Of a stretch of DNA of 64,000 nt, positions 51,888-61,064 are shown piece by piece. The notes below the pieces were generated by a model. That model saw nothing but the letters and a program-made list of their open reading frames with translations. It made no database searches and was not told where the DNA came from. The translations under genes and the position numbers were made by a program. This DNA is from Geminicoccaceae bacterium. GTDB taxonomy: Bacteria; Pseudomonadota; Alphaproteobacteria; Geminicoccales; Geminicoccaceae. The stretch lies in contig JANQPX010000030.1 in NCBI GenBank assembly GCA_028285265.1, positions 248,001 to 312,000 of the forward strand, in the 5' to 3' direction. Every line of letters starts with the position of its first letter. The first letter of the stretch is position 1.

Positions 51888-52469
51888 TCACAGGGTCGGG
51901 CGTCTTGGATGAGCAAGAAGCCAGACGATCACTTCTTCAGCAGCTTTATCAGGCGGGAAGACCGGGTAGAAAACATGATCGATGATGCCTTCGGTGACGA
52001 TGAGCGTGAGGCGTTTGATCAGGATGGACCCGTCGACTTCAAAGGTCGGGAGGTTGAGGCTTTGGGCGAACCGCTTGTCGGCATCGCTGAGAAGTGGAAA
52101 GGGGAGGTTCAGACGTTCAGCGATCTCTTTTTGGGTTTCGCTCGATTGCGTGCTGACACCGACGACATCGGCATGAAGGGCACGAATATCGTGGAACTGA
52201 TCACGAAAGGCCATCGACTGTGGCGTACAGCCACGGGCGCCAGGGATGTCGTCCCAACCATCTGGAAGCGGAACACCTGGCTGGCCTGCACGCGGAAAAC
52301 AATACACAACGGTGCGGTCTGGGCGCGTGGCGAGGTCGAGCATGCCGCCTGACGTTGATGGCAAGGCAATAGCGTGGAGCGGCTTGCCAATAAGGTGATT
52401 GCAAGCGCCATCATCTTCCGGCCTTGGGAGGTCTTCGGGAAGGCGTGTGGGATCGTAATGCGCGGTCAT
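51888..52469 (-). CDS. peroxiredoxin (AhpC/TSA-type)
   Basis: A 193-residue thioredoxin-fold peroxidase. The peroxidatic cysteine is C81 in PGARGCTPQSMAFRD, in the usual PxxxCT context, and the fold strands VVYCFPRAG, DVVGVSTQSSET and FPLLSDADKRFAQSLNLPTF are conserved. It reduces peroxides with a thiol donor in the cytoplasm. It starts 4 bases after the glutathione-peroxidase gene on the same strand, forming a peroxide-defence pair. Confidence 0.87.
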   Translation of the reverse strand: MTAHYDPTRLPEDLPRPEDDGACNHLIGKPLHAIALPSTSGGMLDLATRPDRTVVYCFPRAGQPGVPLPDGWDDIPGARGCTPQSMAFRDQFHDIRALHADVVGVSTQSSETQKEIAERLNLPFPLLSDADKRFAQSLNLPTFEVDGSILIKRLTLIVTEGIIDHVFYPVFPPDKAAEEVIVWLLAHPRRPTL

Positions 52470-52473
52470 GATC

Positions 52474-53028
52474 TTAGGGAAGTGCCAGTTCGATGGCGCT
52501 TGTTATCTCGGGGGCGCCGGGCTCAGCTTGGGATGGCCATGAACCAACCAGCCGACCTTGGGGATTGATCAAGTACTTGTGGAAATTCCACCGTGGCAGG
52601 CTCTTTTCGCCAAGCTCCTCGGCAACAAACTGGAAAAAGGGGTGGGCATTGGTCCCTTTGACCGATTGCTTCTCGGTCATCGGAAAATCGATGCTGAAAT
52701 TGACTTCGCAAAAGTTCTTGATGTCGGCCTCACTACCTGATTCTTGGCGGCCGAAATCGTTGGACGGGACACCGAGCACGACAAGACCGCGCTCACGATA
52801 GCGGTCATAGACGGACTGTAGGCCGTCATACTGATAGGTGAAGCCGCATAAGGACGCCGTGTTCACGACGAGAACGGCTTTCCCGGCGAAGTCGGAGAGT
52901 GGCAGTGGCTCGCCATCAATCGACGTAAAGGCGATGTCATGGGCCGAGGGCCTTGCGTGAACAATGTTCGGTCCTTGGAACCAAAGGCCTATAGCCAAGG
53001 AAACAGCCAGGGCGATGGTACGTATCAT
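52474..53028 (-). CDS. glutathione peroxidase, exported
   Basis: A 184-residue GPx-family protein with a signal peptide (residues 1-25, ending VHA). The active-site cysteine is C61 in VNTASLCGFTYQYDGL; the glutamine and tryptophan partners lie in NDFGRQESG and RWNFHKYLI. Signal-bearing GPx homologues act in the periplasm, probably with a thioredoxin-like donor. It is the first gene of a two-gene operon with the cytoplasmic peroxiredoxin. Confidence 0.9.
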   Translation of the reverse strand: MIRTIALAVSLAIGLWFQGPNIVHARPSAHDIAFTSIDGEPLPLSDFAGKAVLVVNTASLCGFTYQYDGLQSVYDRYRERGLVVLGVPSNDFGRQESGSEADIKNFCEVNFSIDFPMTEKQSVKGTNAHPFFQFVAEELGEKSLPRWNFHKYLINPQGRLVGSWPSQAEPGAPEITSAIELALP

Positions 53029-53196
53029 CGGCAGTGCTCCTGCGCTTTAGACTTTCAACATATCGCCCATCACCTTGGTAGGACAGGGGGAATTTGCAAG
53101 GTCACGACGGAGTTCACATTTTCGTTCAATACCGGTTATAGAAGCCAAGGCCTCGTCCTTGCTAGGAGAGAGGTTTGGTCCATTTAGATTGAGGGC

Positions 53197-54510
53197 ATGA
53201 TGCTCTACGCAACCTTGGCGGTCTTGTTGCTGTTGACCGCGTCCGCGTTTACTTCCGGCACCGAAACGGCCATGACGGGCGCTTCCACGGCGCGCATCCA
53301 TCAGCTGGCCGGAGAAGGTAACCGAAGGGCCAAGCTGGCAAAGAAACTGCTGGATCAAAAAGAAAATCTGATTGGCTCGCTGCTGCTTGGCAACAATCTC
53401 TTTAACGTTCTGGCCACAGCGATAGCGGCTGATGTGCTGATTAAGCTGTTCGGCGATGCTGGCATTGCTTACGCAACGCTTATCATGACAGCGCTTGTCG
53501 TCATCTTCGCTGAGGTTTTGCCCAAGACCTACGCCATTCGACATCCAGAACGGATGGCGCTTGGTATCGCGCCTGCTGCTAACCTCCTGGTCTTGGTCCT
53601 GTCGCCGGTAACCCAAGGGGTCCAGTGGTTGATTAACGGTGCATTTCGCTTGGTCGGAGTTCGCGCCCAGCCCGATCTCTACTCTTCGTCTTTCGAGGCT
53701 CTACGTGGTGCGATCGAGCTTCATACCGAACAGGGTACAATGACGAAGCAGGATCGAGACATGTTGGGAGGCATTCTCGACCTTGCCGATGTCGAAGTAC
53801 GAGCCGTGATGACGCACCGAGGCTCGATGGAAACCATCGATGCCGCACAACCGATTATGCAGGTCTTGGAGCAGGTTGTGGCGAGTCCCTATTCGCGTTT
53901 TCCTGTCTGGCGTGGCGAGCCAGAGAGTATCATTGGCGTTCTCCATGCGAAGGATCTCCTTACCGCTGTACAGCAGCATGGCAAGGATCTCGAAAAGCTC
54001 AAAGTCGCTGACCTTTGCCAACGCCCATGGTTCGTGCCCGATACGACACCTTTGAAGCGCCAGCTCATCGCGTTTCGTCAACGCCGCCAGCATTTAGCCA
54101 TGGTGGTGGACGAATATGGCGATCTCGAAGGCTTGGTGACGCTGGAGGATGTCATTGAAGAGATTGTTGGTGAGATTGCTGATGAGACTGATGTGGAGCA
54201 GGAGGGCATTCAGCACCAATCCGACGGCTCCTACCTTGTCAGTGGCTGGATCACAATCCGTGACCTAAACCGTGCTTTGGGCTGGAAGTTACCGGACGAG
54301 GAAGCTGCGACAATTGCTGGCCTCGTCATCCACGAAGCTCAGCGCATCCCAGAGGTTGGTCAAAGTTTCGCTTTTCACGGTTTCCGGTTCTTGGTGCTGC
54401 GCCGTCAGCGGAATCAGATTGTCCTGCTGAAAATTGTGCCGCCGATGAGCAGTGATACCGAAGAAGGCAGGGGTTTGAACGACGATCAGGTACAAGGAGT
54501 GACGTCCTAA
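53197..54510 (+). CDS. CorC/HlyC-family membrane protein with CBS domains (CNNM type)
   Basis: A 437-residue protein thought to export Mg2+ or another divalent metal. The DUF21/CNNM membrane domain (about 1-190) has FTSGTETAMTGASTARIHQL and ALVVIFAEVLPKTYAIRHPERMAL; a tandem CBS pair (about 200-330, MTHRGSMETIDAAQPI and LAMVVDEYGDLEGLVTLEDVIEEIVGEI) binds adenine nucleotides, and the C-terminal CorC_HlyC domain ends the protein. It starts at ATG 53197 behind GAGGG. It is divergent from the GPx operon. Confidence 0.92.
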   Translation: MMLYATLAVLLLLTASAFTSGTETAMTGASTARIHQLAGEGNRRAKLAKKLLDQKENLIGSLLLGNNLFNVLATAIAADVLIKLFGDAGIAYATLIMTALVVIFAEVLPKTYAIRHPERMALGIAPAANLLVLVLSPVTQGVQWLINGAFRLVGVRAQPDLYSSSFEALRGAIELHTEQGTMTKQDRDMLGGILDLADVEVRAVMTHRGSMETIDAAQPIMQVLEQVVASPYSRFPVWRGEPESIIGVLHAKDLLTAVQQHGKDLEKLKVADLCQRPWFVPDTTPLKRQLIAFRQRRQHLAMVVDEYGDLEGLVTLEDVIEEIVGEIADETDVEQEGIQHQSDGSYLVSGWITIRDLNRALGWKLPDEEAATIAGLVIHEAQRIPEVGQSFAFHGFRFLVLRRQRNQIVLLKIVPPMSSDTEEGRGLNDDQVQGVTS

Positions 54511-54789
54511 GATCCCTTGCCCACGGGACCATGAGCAATCGATATTCGGTGCTGCAGATAAAAAACGGTTCCGTCGACCGACAGCTCGGCGTCCTCTATG
54601 GCGCCAAGAGGCGACCGCCATGCGCCTAGCTACGACGTCATTTACCCGGCAATGTCGCTACCATACCTCGAGACATCGCAACGCCGGTGGCGGACGTTGC
54701 CATGCCTACGCCTTGACGTGTGCCATCAGGCACGCGATCTGTACGCCTCAGATGGTCGACCACGAGGCGGCCTTGGGTTCAGAAGGATA

Positions 54790-55743
54790 TTGGCACTGTT
54801 AGACTTCGAAAAACCGATCAGTGAGCTGGAGGGCAAGGTCAAGGAGCTTCAGCACCTGGCAAAGGGAAGTGACATCGATCTCACAGATGAGATCAAGACA
54901 CTCGAGGAACGTGCGGACAAACTGCTTCGGCAGACCTACGCGAAGCTGTCGCCGTGGCAAAAGACCCAGGTTGCTCGGCACCCTGAGCGGCCGCACTTTC
55001 GCCACTATGCCGAAACACTGTTTGAGGACTTCTTGCCACTTGCCGGCGATCGTACCTATGGCGATGACAAGGCGATCCTCGGAGGACCCGCTCGTTTTCG
55101 TGGTCGTTCCGTCATGGTCATCGGTCATGAAAAGGGAGATGATACCGAGGACCGCGTACGCCATAACTTCGGTATGGCCAACCCCGAAGGTTATCGGAAG
55201 GCCGTGCGTCTCATGCAAATGGCGGACCGATTTAAGCTACCGGTGATCACGCTCATTGACACACCCGGCGCCTATCCCGGTGTCGGCGCAGAAGAGCGTG
55301 GCCAGGCAGAAGCGATTGCTCGCGCGATCGAGGCCTGCTTGCAGCTGACGGTCCCACTCGTCGGCGTCGTGATCGGTGAGGGCGGCTCTGGTGGCGCGAT
55401 TGCGCTTGCCACGGCGGATCATGTTCTGATGCTGGAACATGCGGTCTATTCGGTGATCTCCCCGGAAGGCTGCGCGGCAATTCTTTGGCGAAATGGCGAA
55501 GAGGCACCGGCGGCTGCTGAGGCGATGCGGCTGACGGCCCAGGATCTTCAGGGATTTGGCGTGGTGGACCGGATCATCGAAGAGCCAGTGGGTGGCGCGC
55601 ATCGCACGCCTAGCGAGGCGATAACATCTGTCGGGGACGCCATCGAGACGGCTCTTACGCCACTTCTAGCGATGAAGGGGACGGAGATCCGTTATCACCG
55701 CCGGCAGAAATTTCTTGAGATGGGCAAAGCCGAAGCCGTGTAA
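54790..55743 (+). CDS. accA: acetyl-CoA carboxylase carboxyltransferase subunit alpha
   Basis: A 317-residue subunit that, with AccD, transfers CO2 from carboxybiotin to acetyl-CoA, giving malonyl-CoA for fatty acid synthesis. TTG 54790 ([16 protein letters not shown]) is chosen because AGAAGG precedes it and the length matches the family; the frame is open from 54598 but that part is not conserved. Hallmarks include [46 protein letters not shown] and [15 protein letters not shown]. It sits 280 bases after the CorC gene and has its own promoter region. Confidence 0.97.
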   Translation: MALLDFEKPISELEGKVKELQHLAKGSDIDLTDEIKTLEERADKLLRQTYAKLSPWQKTQVARHPERPHFRHYAETLFEDFLPLAGDRTYGDDKAILGGPARFRGRSVMVIGHEKGDDTEDRVRHNFGMANPEGYRKAVRLMQMADRFKLPVITLIDTPGAYPGVGAEERGQAEAIARAIEACLQLTVPLVGVVIGEGGSGGAIALATADHVLMLEHAVYSVISPEGCAAILWRNGEEAPAAAEAMRLTAQDLQGFGVVDRIIEEPVGGAHRTPSEAITSVGDAIETALTPLLAMKGTEIRYHRRQKFLEMGKAEAV

Positions 55744-55844
55744 CCGAAGACGGGACCAAGGCGTCCGTTCGCCGACGTGGGCTTGCGCTTGTTTGTGATT
55801 TGCAAGACCTTAGAGCTGGATTTGGCCTGAGGAGGATCGTGGCG

Positions 55845-56591
55845 ATGACCGAGAGTTCCCTCGTGCAGCAGCTTCAAGCTACGATGCCGATCGCGCTCAG
55901 TACCTATGCACCCTTCGACCAGCCAAGTGGTTTGGTGATCGTCGATGAGGTGAACGGTTTTTGTGCGGTTGGTGGCGGTAACTTAGCGCCGCCAAGTCCC
56001 GACGCCCAAGTTGCGACTATGGTTGAGGAGACCGACCGACTGGCGAAGCGATTTGCTGAAGCGAAGGCCCCCATCCTCGCTTTTCTCGACACCCACGAGC
56101 CTGGAAAGCCGGAACCGCCCTATCCGCCCCATTGTGAGCGTGGCACGGGCGAAGAGGATTTGGTGCCGCAGCTGGCCTGGCTCGAGGATTCGGGCGGGGC
56201 GACCCTGATCCGGAAAGACTGCATCAATGGCTTCGTTGGTGGCATAGAAGCGAGCTATGTTGGCGGTGGGCATGCCCAGTTCCACAACAAAGTCACCGAT
56301 TGGGTCAACAACCATCGCTTGAGTGCTCTGGTAACCGTTGGCATCTGCACGGACATTTGCGTGATGGATTTTGTGCTAACCATGCTTTCGGCACGTAATC
56401 ACGGACTGATGCCGACGCTTCAGGATATCGTCGTTTATGAGCCCGCAACCGCAACCTATGATCTGCCGCTTGGCGTTGCCATCGAACTCGGCCTGCCGGA
56501 GACCGCCGCGCATCCCAAACTGGAGGCGCATCACATGGGCCTCTATTTCATGGCTTCTCGTGGCGCAATCTTAGCCTCGGAGCTAGCTTGA
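55845..56591 (+). CDS. isochorismatase-family cysteine hydrolase
   Basis: A 248-residue hydrolase with the catalytic triad D34 (VIVDEVNGFC), K124 (LIRKDCINGF) and C168 (VGICTDICVMDF), the last followed by the family's cis-peptide region. Members hydrolyse nicotinamide, isochorismate or other amides and ethers; the VDEVNGF motif is compatible with a nicotinamidase-type enzyme, but the substrate is not fixed. ATG 55845 with AGGAGG 9 bases upstream is preferred to GTG 55839. It overlaps the next gene by TTGA. Confidence 0.85.
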   Translation: MTESSLVQQLQATMPIALSTYAPFDQPSGLVIVDEVNGFCAVGGGNLAPPSPDAQVATMVEETDRLAKRFAEAKAPILAFLDTHEPGKPEPPYPPHCERGTGEEDLVPQLAWLEDSGGATLIRKDCINGFVGGIEASYVGGGHAQFHNKVTDWVNNHRLSALVTVGICTDICVMDFVLTMLSARNHGLMPTLQDIVVYEPATATYDLPLGVAIELGLPETAAHPKLEAHHMGLYFMASRGAILASELA

Positions 56592-57463
56592 TAGCTGATG
56601 CTGCACCCGAGATTTTCGATCGCGTCCTCCTTCGAAAACGTCGCGATCGGATGGCGGCACGATTCACCGACTTCGACTTTCTCATCAATGAGATGGCGGA
56701 CCGTGTGGTCGAACGCCTGGCCGATATCAAACGGTCTTTTGGTACCACTCTGATCCTGGGGTGTCATACAGGTCAGGTTGCAGCGAAATTGCCGAGGGAA
56801 CGATTGGGAGATGTGATCCAATCGGATCTATCGCCGGCGATGGTCGGGCAGGTCGGCAATGCGCGCGTGGCACTCGACGAAGAGAGACTCCCCTTTGGAT
56901 TTGATTGCTTCGATTTGGTGATAGCGATCGGCAATCTGCACTGGGTCAATGATCTACCTGGTACCCTCATCCAGATCCGTTACGCCTTGAAGCCTGATGG
57001 GTTGCTGCTTGCAGCCATGCCGGGCGGGAGGACTTTGCACGAGCTTCGGTCTTGTCTCAGCGAAGCTGAGGCGATGGAAATGGCAACGGTACCCAGCCGT
57101 ATCGCGCCCTATATCGATGTGCCCGATGCCGGGGACTTACTGAGACGGACGGGCTACGCATTACCCGTTGCTGATGTCGACACACTAACCGTGACCTATG
57201 TGCACCCTCTTAGGCTACTCGCTGATCTACGCGGAATGGCTGAGAGCAATGTTCTCCTCGAGAGTGCAAGAATGCCGTTGAGGCGCGGTGCTTTGTTGCG
57301 TGCCTGCGAACTTTATCATGACCGACATGCCGACTCGCAGGGGCGTGTCGTCGCGACGTTTCAATTGCTGATGATTGCAGCCTGGAGCCCTGGGCCAGGC
57401 CAGCCCAAACCTCTTCGACGGGGGAGCGGGCAGGCCAGTCTGACCGATGTTCTCGGGTCTTAG
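56588..57463 (+). CDS. SAM-dependent methyltransferase, NDUFAF5/BioC-like
   Basis: A 291-residue class I methyltransferase. The start is TTG 56588, overlapping the upstream stop, with GGAG 6 bases before it. FDRVLLRKRRDRMAARFTDFDFLINEMADRVVERL at the N-terminus and TLILGCHTGQVA, LPFGFDCFDLVIAIGNLHWVNDLPGTL are typical of the alphaproteobacterial homologues of NDUFAF5, which hydroxylates a complex I arginine in mitochondria. The usual GxGxG is weakened to GCHTGQ, so SAM binding may be altered. The true reaction is not known. Confidence 0.82.
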   Translation: MIADAAPEIFDRVLLRKRRDRMAARFTDFDFLINEMADRVVERLADIKRSFGTTLILGCHTGQVAAKLPRERLGDVIQSDLSPAMVGQVGNARVALDEERLPFGFDCFDLVIAIGNLHWVNDLPGTLIQIRYALKPDGLLLAAMPGGRTLHELRSCLSEAEAMEMATVPSRIAPYIDVPDAGDLLRRTGYALPVADVDTLTVTYVHPLRLLADLRGMAESNVLLESARMPLRRGALLRACELYHDRHADSQGRVVATFQLLMIAAWSPGPGQPKPLRRGSGQASLTDVLGS

Positions 57464-57543
57464 GACTAGGATGCCTTCTTGGCCTTCTTCGTAACAGAAC
57501 CACGCAACGGTGGGGTTGCCAGGTGAATGGCGGAAGGACGGGG

Positions 57544-58599
57544 TTAAATCGCGAGGCCGATCGCTTGGTGGGTGCCGGTTAACGAGAAAATTTGTTTGGT
57601 CCCAAAACCCTTGACCTCGTGGTCACCACGATCTTCGAAACGGAAATCATCCTTGATGAGTTCGTACATGTCTTCACAAAGGCTGATTTCCATGGTGTCA
57701 GAAAACGCTTCCATGCGTGCGGCCAGGTTCACGCCCGGACCGAAGATATCGTAGACATATTTTTGTACACCGACGATTGAACCGATCACCGTGCCTGAAT
57801 TGATGCCGATTCGGCAATTCCATTTTTGCGCGTGGGAGGAGTTTCGGCGTTCGAGATAGCGCACCATCAAAAGGGCAACTTTGGCAATGTTCTGGGCATG
57901 GTCTGGCGTTGATTCAGGAATGCCAGAGACGGCCATATAGGCATCGCCGATCGTTTTGATTCGCTCGCAGCCAAACTGCTCGGCAATGCGATCAAACGCT
58001 GTGAAGATATCATTGAGTTCGGTGATGATACCGGCTGGATCCTTCGAAATCGCCATGTCTGTGAAGCCGACAAAGTCCAGCATGAGAACAGAAGCCTGCT
58101 CATACTTTTGCGGTGTGGTGACGCCGAAGGTTTTCAGCTCTTCATAGACAGACTTGGGCATGACATTGAGCAACAGCTTCTCGACGCGCTCCTTTTCTCT
58201 TGCGAGCGTTCGATTCTGCTTTTCAATCATTTTTGAATAGGACTCGATCATATATTCGAGCTCTTTAATTTTTGAAATATTCTGCGCTTCGAGTATCAGA
58301 ACATCTATGTTGTTGTTTTTATGTCGGGAAATAGTGATCGCAAGCGTAATCTGCCGCCGTCGGATTTTGATTTCAATTTCAGTCACATAAGGCTTGTCGT
58401 CATCGAGCTTGGCTTGCATGCGGCCCGGTTCTAACGTCGAAAAAACTTCGGTAAGGGTTCGACCAACACCACTTTCTCCGGGAAACCATTCGACGAAGCG
58501 ACGATTCCCAAAAAGGATGCAGAGATTCTGCTGGTCGATAATGGCCAAGGCAACACCGACGGATTCAAGCAGAACTTCGTTAAATCGTTCCATGTTCAT
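57544..58599 (-). CDS. class III adenylate cyclase with N-terminal PAS domain
   Basis: A 351-residue soluble cyclase. ATG 58599 has GGGAG 7 bases upstream. A PAS domain (about 5-110) is followed by a coiled coil (KIKELEYMIESYSKMIEKQNRTLAREKERVEKLL) and the cyclase homology domain (about 165-350). Metal aspartates are D175 (MLDFVGF) and D219 (TIGDAYM), base-recognition residues K215 and D284 indicate ATP rather than GTP, and transition-state N291 and R295 are in GVNLAARM. It starts 20 bases after the truncated haemoglobin gene stop and is presumably co-transcribed with it. Confidence 0.92.
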   Translation of the reverse strand: MNMERFNEVLLESVGVALAIIDQQNLCILFGNRRFVEWFPGESGVGRTLTEVFSTLEPGRMQAKLDDDKPYVTEIEIKIRRRQITLAITISRHKNNNIDVLILEAQNISKIKELEYMIESYSKMIEKQNRTLAREKERVEKLLLNVMPKSVYEELKTFGVTTPQKYEQASVLMLDFVGFTDMAISKDPAGIITELNDIFTAFDRIAEQFGCERIKTIGDAYMAVSGIPESTPDHAQNIAKVALLMVRYLERRNSSHAQKWNCRIGINSGTVIGSIVGVQKYVYDIFGPGVNLAARMEAFSDTMEISLCEDMYELIKDDFRFEDRGDHEVKGFGTKQIFSLTGTHQAIGLAI

Positions 58600-58619
58600 C
58601 GGCAATCTCCCAAGCCGTC

Positions 58620-58976
58620 TTAAGCAGAAATGATGAAGACAGCGCGGCTCGTGATCTGGCTCATGACATCCTTGATGTCTTCAGGAGCAAATTCGAAGTC
58701 TTCAAGCGTCTCTTTCATGAGTGCAGCGACTTCATCAAATGCCGCCTTATCGATCTGATGCTTGGCATGCACGGTCCTTAAGACCTCATCATTGTAGTGC
58801 GCTGGACCCCCCATGACCTGCGCGACAAATTTGGTCTGGTGGTCGATCAACGCCTTCATGTCGATGTCCTCGAAAAAGGGACCGGCGATGTCCGAGTCGA
58901 GAACTTTCTCGTAGAACGCCATCACCACCTTGCTCACCGCGGCAAAGCCCCCATAACGTTCAAACATCGTCGACAT
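58620..58976 (-). CDS. truncated haemoglobin, group I
   Basis: A 118-residue 2/2 globin. The start MSTMFERYGGFAAVSKVVMAF fits group I; the B10 tyrosine is Y22 (AFYEKV), CD1 phenylalanine is in GPFFEDID, the helix-E segment is HQTKFVAQVMGGP and the proximal histidine is H70 in LRTVHAKHQI. Such globins bind O2 or NO, often detoxifying or sensing it. GGGGGAA lies upstream of ATG 58976. It is the first gene of a two-gene unit with a PAS-adenylate cyclase, which suggests gas-linked signalling; this is inference. Confidence 0.9.
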   Translation of the reverse strand: MSTMFERYGGFAAVSKVVMAFYEKVLDSDIAGPFFEDIDMKALIDHQTKFVAQVMGGPAHYNDEVLRTVHAKHQIDKAAFDEVAALMKETLEDFEFAPEDIKDVMSQITSRAVFIISA

Positions 58977-59288
58977 GATCCATTCCCCCGAGACTCAGAT
59001 CGTCACATTTCGCTTCGAAGAAAGCGCTGAAATCCAAGATTTCAGGCTATAGCACGAATTCCATGATCTTCTCATCTCTATGGGGAAAAAATGTAGGCTT
59101 TCTTTGGCTGCGGGTGGTCAATTTGCCTCAAAGCCTTGCGTTTCGCACATCAATGACGTCGCATTTCTTGGCAAAAGCGCAATATTGCTTCGAAGTCATT
59201 TGGGCTTCAGGTTGTATTTCTTGCCTTTGGTGATGAGCGGATCGTCAAAGCATAGTAACGAAAGAGCGATTGTGCGCATCCTTGTGCG
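58977..59288. other. intergenic region upstream of the globin gene
   Basis: This 312-bp gap holds the inverted repeat at 59027-59045 and, past the mutT stop, a 27-codon minus-strand frame (59196-59279, ending LITKGKKYNLKPK) that begins AAGG-ATG. The frame is in phase with mutT beyond its stop, so it is not convincing. The minus strand around 59050-59100 (AT-rich) is a likely promoter region for the globin operon. Confidence 0.35.
59027..59045. promoter_or_regulatory. perfect inverted repeat upstream of the globin-cyclase operon
   Basis: CTGAAATC-CAA-GATTTCAG has 8-bp arms around 3 bases and lies 51-69 bp before the globin ATG. It does not match FNR, NnrR or CRP consensus exactly, and could be an operator or a leader hairpin. 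Confidence 0.45.
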
Positions 59289-59750
59289 TCAGAGATAGTC
59301 TCGGAGGAATGCCACCAGCGGCAGATCAGCTTCTGGCATCGGAAAATCTGTCATATCCTTAGGTCGAACCCATCTCAGCTCCTGGCCCTCTCTTGGCTTC
59401 GGGATGCCGTTCCAAACGCGACAGACGTAGAGTGGCATGAGCAAATGAAACCGATCATATCCATGAGAAGCGAAGGTCAGAGGAGCCAGGCAGTTTTCCG
59501 TCACGTCAAGCGCGATTTCTTCTTTGAGCTCTCGAATCAGGCAGGCCTCAGGCGTTTCACCTGGTTCAATCTTGCCGCCTGGAAACTCCCACAGGCCAGC
59601 CATGGCTTTGCCTGCGGGGCGCTTGGCAATCAGCACGCGATGATCCGCATCGACGAGGGCACAGGCCACCACAAGCACGATTCCATGCGACGATGTCATC
59701 GGATTACCAATAACTCCTGGGACGGACATTGTGCGGTTAGCCGGTTCCAT
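59289..59750 (-). CDS. mutT: MutT-type Nudix hydrolase (8-oxo-dGTP diphosphatase)
   Basis: A 153-residue Nudix enzyme that removes 8-oxo-dGTP from the nucleotide pool. The Nudix box GGKIEPGETPEACLIRELKEE is complete and preceded by KRPAGKAMAGLWEFPGG, the MutT signature for oxidised guanine. The conserved domain begins at residue 18 (MTSSHGIVLVV, ATG 59699); the earlier ATG 59750 adds 17 residues and no ribosome binding site decides. It follows argJ by 45 bases on the same strand, as in many alphaproteobacteria. Confidence 0.9.
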   Translation of the reverse strand: MEPANRTMSVPGVIGNPMTSSHGIVLVVACALVDADHRVLIAKRPAGKAMAGLWEFPGGKIEPGETPEACLIRELKEEIALDVTENCLAPLTFASHGYDRFHLLMPLYVCRVWNGIPKPREGQELRWVRPKDMTDFPMPEADLPLVAFLRDYL

Positions 59751-59795
59751 CGCTATGACGTCGTCGGCGTGTTACGTGGCGAGGCCGTCTTGCGT

Positions 59796-61028
59796 TCACG
59801 ATCGATAGTCAGCGTTGATATTGATGTACTCATGGGTAAGGTCAGAGGTCCAAACGGTGGCGCTGCCAGGTCCAGGGCCAACCGAGATAACGATGTCAAT
59901 TTCACGACCTTTGAGATGTTCATTGATCGGCGTTTCATCGAGATTGGGCACACGTGCGCCATTTTGCGCGACGATCCAATTGCCAATGCCGATGCCTAAT
60001 CGCGACACGTCGATCTGCTGATCGGCCTTGCCGATGGCAGCAGCGATGCGGCCCCAATTGGCGTCTTCGCCGGCGATCGCCGTCTTGACCAAGGGAGAGT
60101 TCGCGACGGAAAGCGCAATAATGCGTGCGGACTCATCACTGACGGCGCCTTCGACGCTGATTTGGATGAACTTGGAGATTCCTTCGCCGTCGCGGACGAT
60201 CTGTTGAGCGAGGTCGCGAGCTACGTCGAGAAGTGCATGTCGAAAGGCTGAGAGCAGACCGGAGTCTGCGTCCATGGGGGCCGGATGAACCGCTTGGCCC
60301 GTTGCGAAGACCAACAACATGTCTGATGTCGAGGTATCACTATCGACGGTGATCTTGCGAAAGGCTTCTTCATTGGCGGCCTCGACGAGGCTTTGTAAAA
60401 TAGGGGCCGGGAGAGCCGCATCCGTAACGATGAAGGCGAGCATGGTCGCCATGTCGGGCTGAATCATGCCCGACCCCTTAGCGATCCCAGCTATCTTGAC
60501 TTCGCTGCCGCCGATGGTCGTCGTGGTGAAGCTTCCTTTGGCAAACGTGTCGGTCGTCAAGATGGCTTCGGCTGCGGCCTGCCAACCATCGGGGGCGAGA
60601 TAGGCGTAAAGATCGGGCAGTGTCTTTGCAATTCGTTCCGCAGGCAAAGGCTCGCCGATGACACCTGTTGAGGCAACGAAGATCTGGTCTTGAGGAACTT
60701 CTAGAAGGCGTGCTGCTGCTGTGACTTCCATCCGAACAGCAGCATCGCCATGCTGACCATTCAAGACGTTGGCATTGCCGGAATTGACGACGAGACCGCG
60801 CGCTTGCCCTCCTTTGATGATGCGGCGACACCAGGTGACGGGATGGCCCGGAACGCGCGAACGTGTGAACACGCCACCGACGGTCGTCCCCTCTGCAAAG
60901 GCGAGCAGAGCGAGGTCATCACGGCCAGTGTAGCGGACCGCGGACGCACCGGCCGCTAGGTTACAGCCAGCGACCGGTTGCATGGTTGGAAAGACCTCGG
61001 GAGCCAACGGCGAGCGTTTCAAGCTCAT
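59796..61028 (-). CDS. argJ: bifunctional glutamate N-acetyltransferase / amino-acid acetyltransferase
   Basis: A 410-residue enzyme that recycles the acetyl group between N-acetylornithine and glutamate in arginine synthesis. The precursor cleaves itself before T195 in [10 protein letters not shown], giving alpha and beta chains, and T195 is the nucleophile. Other signatures are [21 protein letters not shown] and [12 protein letters not shown]. It is the first gene of an argJ-mutT pair and lies 36 bases from the parvulin gene stop on the same strand. Confidence 0.96.
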   Translation of the reverse strand: MSLKRSPLAPEVFPTMQPVAGCNLAAGASAVRYTGRDDLALLAFAEGTTVGGVFTRSRVPGHPVTWCRRIIKGGQARGLVVNSGNANVLNGQHGDAAVRMEVTAAARLLEVPQDQIFVASTGVIGEPLPAERIAKTLPDLYAYLAPDGWQAAAEAILTTDTFAKGSFTTTTIGGSEVKIAGIAKGSGMIQPDMATMLAFIVTDAALPAPILQSLVEAANEEAFRKITVDSDTSTSDMLLVFATGQAVHPAPMDADSGLLSAFRHALLDVARDLAQQIVRDGEGISKFIQISVEGAVSDESARIIALSVANSPLVKTAIAGEDANWGRIAAAIGKADQQIDVSRLGIGIGNWIVAQNGARVPNLDETPINEHLKGREIDIVISVGPGPGSATVWTSDLTHEYININADYRS

Positions 61029-61064
61029 GATGTCTGTGCTTTCCTTGCGATCCGTGAACGAACG

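Noticed and set aside
51800..51985. 61-codon plus-strand frame with a signal-peptide-like start (MKNGYIAVLFSVAWLFG)
   Set aside because: It overlaps the 3' end of the peroxiredoxin gene by about 100 bases and has no ribosome binding site.
57466..57543. 25-codon in-frame extension past the cyclase TAA, ending in a Lys-rich tail
   Set aside because: Chance open frame in GC-rich DNA; nothing suggests stop-codon readthrough.
59196..59279. 27-codon frame downstream of mutT
   Set aside because: It is simply the mutT frame continued past its stop; initiation signal is only AAGG directly touching the ATG.
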